Shown: positions 63,301-64,000 of the stretch, piece after piece | How positions within the stretch are numbered: position 1 is the stretch's first letter | Layout of the letters: each line of letters opens with the position of its first letter | From: an uncultured Clostridia bacterium | GTDB taxonomy: Bacteria > Bacillota > Clostridia > Monoglobales > Monoglobaceae | Reading direction: 5' to 3' | Assembly (NCBI GenBank): GCA_947625905.1 | Contig: CANQQJ010000009.1 | Span: 25,377-89,376, forward strand | Length of the DNA: 64,000 nucleotides | Program-made: the position numbers and the translations under genes | Notes under the pieces: generated by a model | The model's input: only the letters and a program-made list of their open reading frames with translations | Database searches by the model: none | What the model was told of the DNA's origin: nothing

Positions 63301-64000
63301 TCTCACCCGACGATCCGAACTACGACCCGAACATCACGTATAACGGCGGAACATATCTGCCGCTGACCGGATGGGGCGCGCTCACGGATACGGATCAGGT
63401 CAACACCGGACTTTACATGAAGGTTAAAAACGCGTACAACCTCGGTTTGATAAGGACCGAGGAAGGCATAGTGAGAGGCGACATGAAGAACGGCACAAAG
63501 CTTGAGCCCACGACCGACGTAACAAGAGCCAAGGCCGCGAAAGCGCTGGTATTCTGCTACATCTTAGGCCAGCTGCCCACTGACGAGAACCATCTCATCT
63601 ACAAGGAGAACCAAGCCGACAAGACGGTAGCGGACATCGCGGCGCCCAATCCGGACGCTCCCAAGACGCCCTTCACCGACGTTCCCGAGGAGGTTCTTCC
63701 CACAGCGGCTCCCACGGATGAACCCACGCCGACACCGACAGAAAAACCCGTTCCTACGGACAATCCTCCGGTAGAGACAGACACTCCTCCCGTTGAGACA
63801 GACACGCCTCCGGCAGAGACGGATACTCCCACAGCAACACCGACAACGGCTCCGACGGAGACACCGACAGCGGCACCGACAGAGACGCCCACAACGGCTC
63901 CGACAGAAACACCCGCAGCTACACCGACGGCTACGCCTCAGCCTCTGCCTCCGAAGGACTTTGACGGCGACGCTCCCGAAGATGTTGTTGTAACACTGCC
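57333..64000 (+). CDS. Giant secreted pectin methylesterase / rhamnogalacturonan acetylesterase-like SLH protein (partial)
   Basis: At least 2222 codons, open at the window edge. Signal peptide 1-29. CE8 pectin methylesterase, about 40-520: RYEE near 90, GGQD (D321) and GGTD (D343). The usual RPW arginine site reads FGGSW, so an active-site Arg is missing in register (residue 406). Carbohydrate-binding-like beta regions about 520-1080 and 1137-1320, with a Thr/Pro linker at about 1082-1132. CE12/SGNH esterase about 1326-1570: GDST (S1333), GGRA, HNDE, and DGTH (D1536, H1539). SLH-like units near 1590-1670 and 1945-2095, an InlB-type repeat at 1875-1938, then a Thr/Pro-rich linker to the edge. 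The chain probably binds the cell wall and removes methyl and acetyl groups from pectin. Confidence 0.88.
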   Translation, partial: MLKTRLLSLVLAIAMIGTMFTGVTVFAAPSDGEAQAAAGPTTLTVDPSRAETGNNFKTIRAAVAKAKELNPSDTSPVTININPGRYEEQVEISGMSYVTLQQTPDTSGNVELSWYYCTGYAAANCDLSGKYNPNIDWYKNPPKDENNKEYKLGEVVPAGTKLTYTTVDGKSVTETVSRATELGNTGGMDKMATLLVQKDASNITIKDLHIINSVPVMVTQGQKDAHLTPLSSFPNLPARDVDALTVSADGETTAEAVPSAFNGKEVNKTLFDQEVAKGTTFTSGESTWLARSGAFNERGHAVACCGDKVTFDGIYLRGGQDSLYIAGENRMYFKNSTIIGGTDYIYGSATAVFDSCKLGLEGFSDKSYGSPIATASTPKTTPYGYLFYNCTLYNVRDNNKSNNFGGSWNSNGQVTYYNCKLDDNGTVGKSNFQIDANGWGRFDAQLGLHRLYEYGTTNNSGAAVDLTKRVVNKSVEEGGPGMGTVLDEWQILEFNPRNYFAKKNGGWADDWDPMGVSSKYTNVDAAINGVQFNIPSNESTEIDLPTPPDNVEYMWKSASPNAVVKDNKLVVTRPAAGEPNIKSEITLYVRDKNDNTIGDKVTVPIEITPTTNTTDVFNIPVKITSSLTLSEPNNFTITISKNGAPIKTQVVTMAAGQTEATATIENIPASTEGIDYDVKIVSTSNDLTIVSPESGEMKIKGKTGQPVQLNISAQMLIDDEVGLGSSVNYSSSDGAKTVYNLIDLAKAAGADESVATSDQITVEYDLTVPAELKQDSSYIDLIATTPAQNINTQAVNSRFAFWRLYKGWNQIDMADCNTAFGGTDNTDDQWLNIAGKFDYKTVSHITTTIDYKNQVVSAAATGSGSSQKVKEFTFKSFPSNYERGNLFLAMYPAGPDVWTISNVKVTYKKLVQGELPETPEGVDVYKFNDVVGGSEHQDSEQYKFISDADEFVKGLFKAESDSTIVDPAMTANYRNYIAGTGDESHGQPHPTVTLEAPAGKYRIYYLGYNSGKNVQAKVNGKTYTAAPGKDLATGGSKTLKYYEIDIEMTSKNSTITFDSTDQWLPDAYGIVIVGSSELPGAPVATDDPVATETPVTTETPVTTDTPVTTETPVTTDTPATQAPTPTPAPTAEPMDPIADIDFTTMQAVPVYSAANSSGFVAQSSAIRATGSERKVAATSAIKIDAEKGATVTESEGTYLYNKSNSDDGDDYNYGGLIYRLDTDAPGAYHLEVEVADHSNTTVAPTGMQAGRLTGTSNWDNCLHVPRTVSAKWNGNVWSYDFATGENFIEIEIEPNKLPTKDAPQTVGVKSIKITPLGVNPSSGKPTIHILGDSTQKAYSFNETISSWGQMLGEYFDPSKVNVINYSMGGRAMKSNYCEGRAMEPLIRGREGDYVFIHSAHNDETLSSNRFSRGSGIKSGTLDTNNASYQRWLDMYVKMIKARGMIPVLVTAMPRTGNGAYSEGTSKPNGFNPDSPDLMRKKATSDSGVGLVELYAGAKTYIDSLEDNEVLYIYHTYEAGESPANNNANGSEGKKHDGTHYREAAAKQWCRIMLQSIYDQSVATTDTYTDKEMMADLVDCMKAPVKAAAADPNHDWSAVFPEMASDVSAVGVVPGATKQTNQANYYYRNNIEKALQIGALHKDSSNNFKPTQTITVGEFARGAEKVFGLTENTLNSYSLTYEELQAANAKPIEAASIDETADAADATGDLTVTVTQPAEGGKVTVYNETQRVMAYGNVPEAAKIVADQTMVDNEYFTLTAPHNLAQNSKVPGNDSKVSFENGKITGDYVYYRNKEDAEVKYTAKASGQLVVYASLNADTGRKIFLVNEADSNDSQSQDSGGASGAGSVTFNVEAGKTYKLYQSSSDQKLYGVVFQGEYPHSDTSLNANSGDTIRVSASVDDGYTLNSITVNGESKSNKREYTFEITANATVSATFDKEPELIDQTLIASDAALTREAMGAILYDAYKAAEEANGTWITNAKVYMNQKGGALSPDDPNYDPNITYNGGTYLPLTGWGALTDTDQVNTGLYMKVKNAYNLGLIRTEEGIVRGDMKNGTKLEPTTDVTRAKAAKALVFCYILGQLPTDENHLIYKENQADKTVADIAAPNPDAPKTPFTDVPEEVLPTAAPTDEPTPTPTEKPVPTDNPPVETDTPPVETDTPPAETDTPTATPTTAPTETPTAAPTETPTTAPTETPAATPTATPQPLPPKDFDGDAPEDVVVTL

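Noticed and set aside
63599..63892. Minus-strand frame rich in GVSV repeats
   Set aside because: Also antisense of a Thr/Pro linker.

Overview
The window looks like a chromosome segment from an anaerobic, endospore-forming clostridial Bacillota. The sequence-level reasons are an alpha/beta-type small acid-soluble spore protein, cotJABC, a SpoIVFB-type protease, a Spo0E-like peptide, an [FeFe]-hydrogenase maturase (HydG) with a TM1266-type regulator, and the SCIFF peptide with its radical-SAM maturase. A very large secreted protein with pectin methylesterase, rhamnogalacturonan-acetylesterase-type and SLH-like regions suggests a pectin specialist, perhaps a Monoglobus-like gut bacterium. That genus-level guess is inference from gene content only. 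No rRNA, tRNA, CRISPR array or intact transposase was recognised.

Layout. 0.2-3.8 kb: a pair of M16 peptidase-like proteins, lgt and a Spo0E-like ORF. 4.3-6.0 kb: hydrogenase regulator and hydG. 6.3-12.1 kb (minus strand): zinc/manganese ABC transporter, clpX-clpP-tig, a metallophosphoesterase. 12.2-16.4 kb: DUF1540 protein, thrC, a P-loop protein, pgi, SASP. 16.5-30.8 kb (minus strand): a 14-gene surface-glycan cluster. 30.9-33.1 kb: cotJ operon and a DUF421/DUF4363 pair. 33.5-40.9 kb: sugar-acid dehydrogenase, hslO, a repeat-bounded DUF559 gene, a D-Ala-D-Ala carboxypeptidase and a heterodimeric ABC exporter. 41-43.7 kb: SCIFF locus with yajC. 43.8-50.6 kb: MarR-controlled MacAB-like efflux operon plus an SLH protein. 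50.6-57.1 kb: spoIVF pair, larB, a candidate small RNA, an acetyltransferase, a broken HerA-like gene, a secreted protein and a nitroreductase. 57.3 kb to the end: the giant pectin-active protein, open at the window edge.

The most interesting block is the glycan cluster. It makes a dTDP-sugar (RfbA, RfbB), aminates it (DegT family) and probably N-acylates it (NeuD/PglD family). It also carries its own small acyl-chain pathway: one acyl carrier protein, two paralogous ketoacyl synthase III enzymes and two paralogous short-chain reductases. It continues with two tandem glycosyltransferases, a flippase, a membrane GT-C-type transferase and an ATP-grasp protein. Two of these genes carry the same 16-mer with a G9 tract, a candidate contingency (phase-variation) site.

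Intergenic DNA is rich in short palindromic repeat families. One is a 75-bp element present in three copies of exactly equal length with a matched base change in its terminal stem. Another is a 115-bp element with 10-bp terminal inverted repeats, two copies of which bracket a small DUF559 nuclease-like gene. Repeats touch or supply the stop codons of at least three genes. Upstream of the acetyltransferase, a promoter, nested complementary arms and a GC-rich terminator outline a roughly 208-nt RNA that matches no family I can name.
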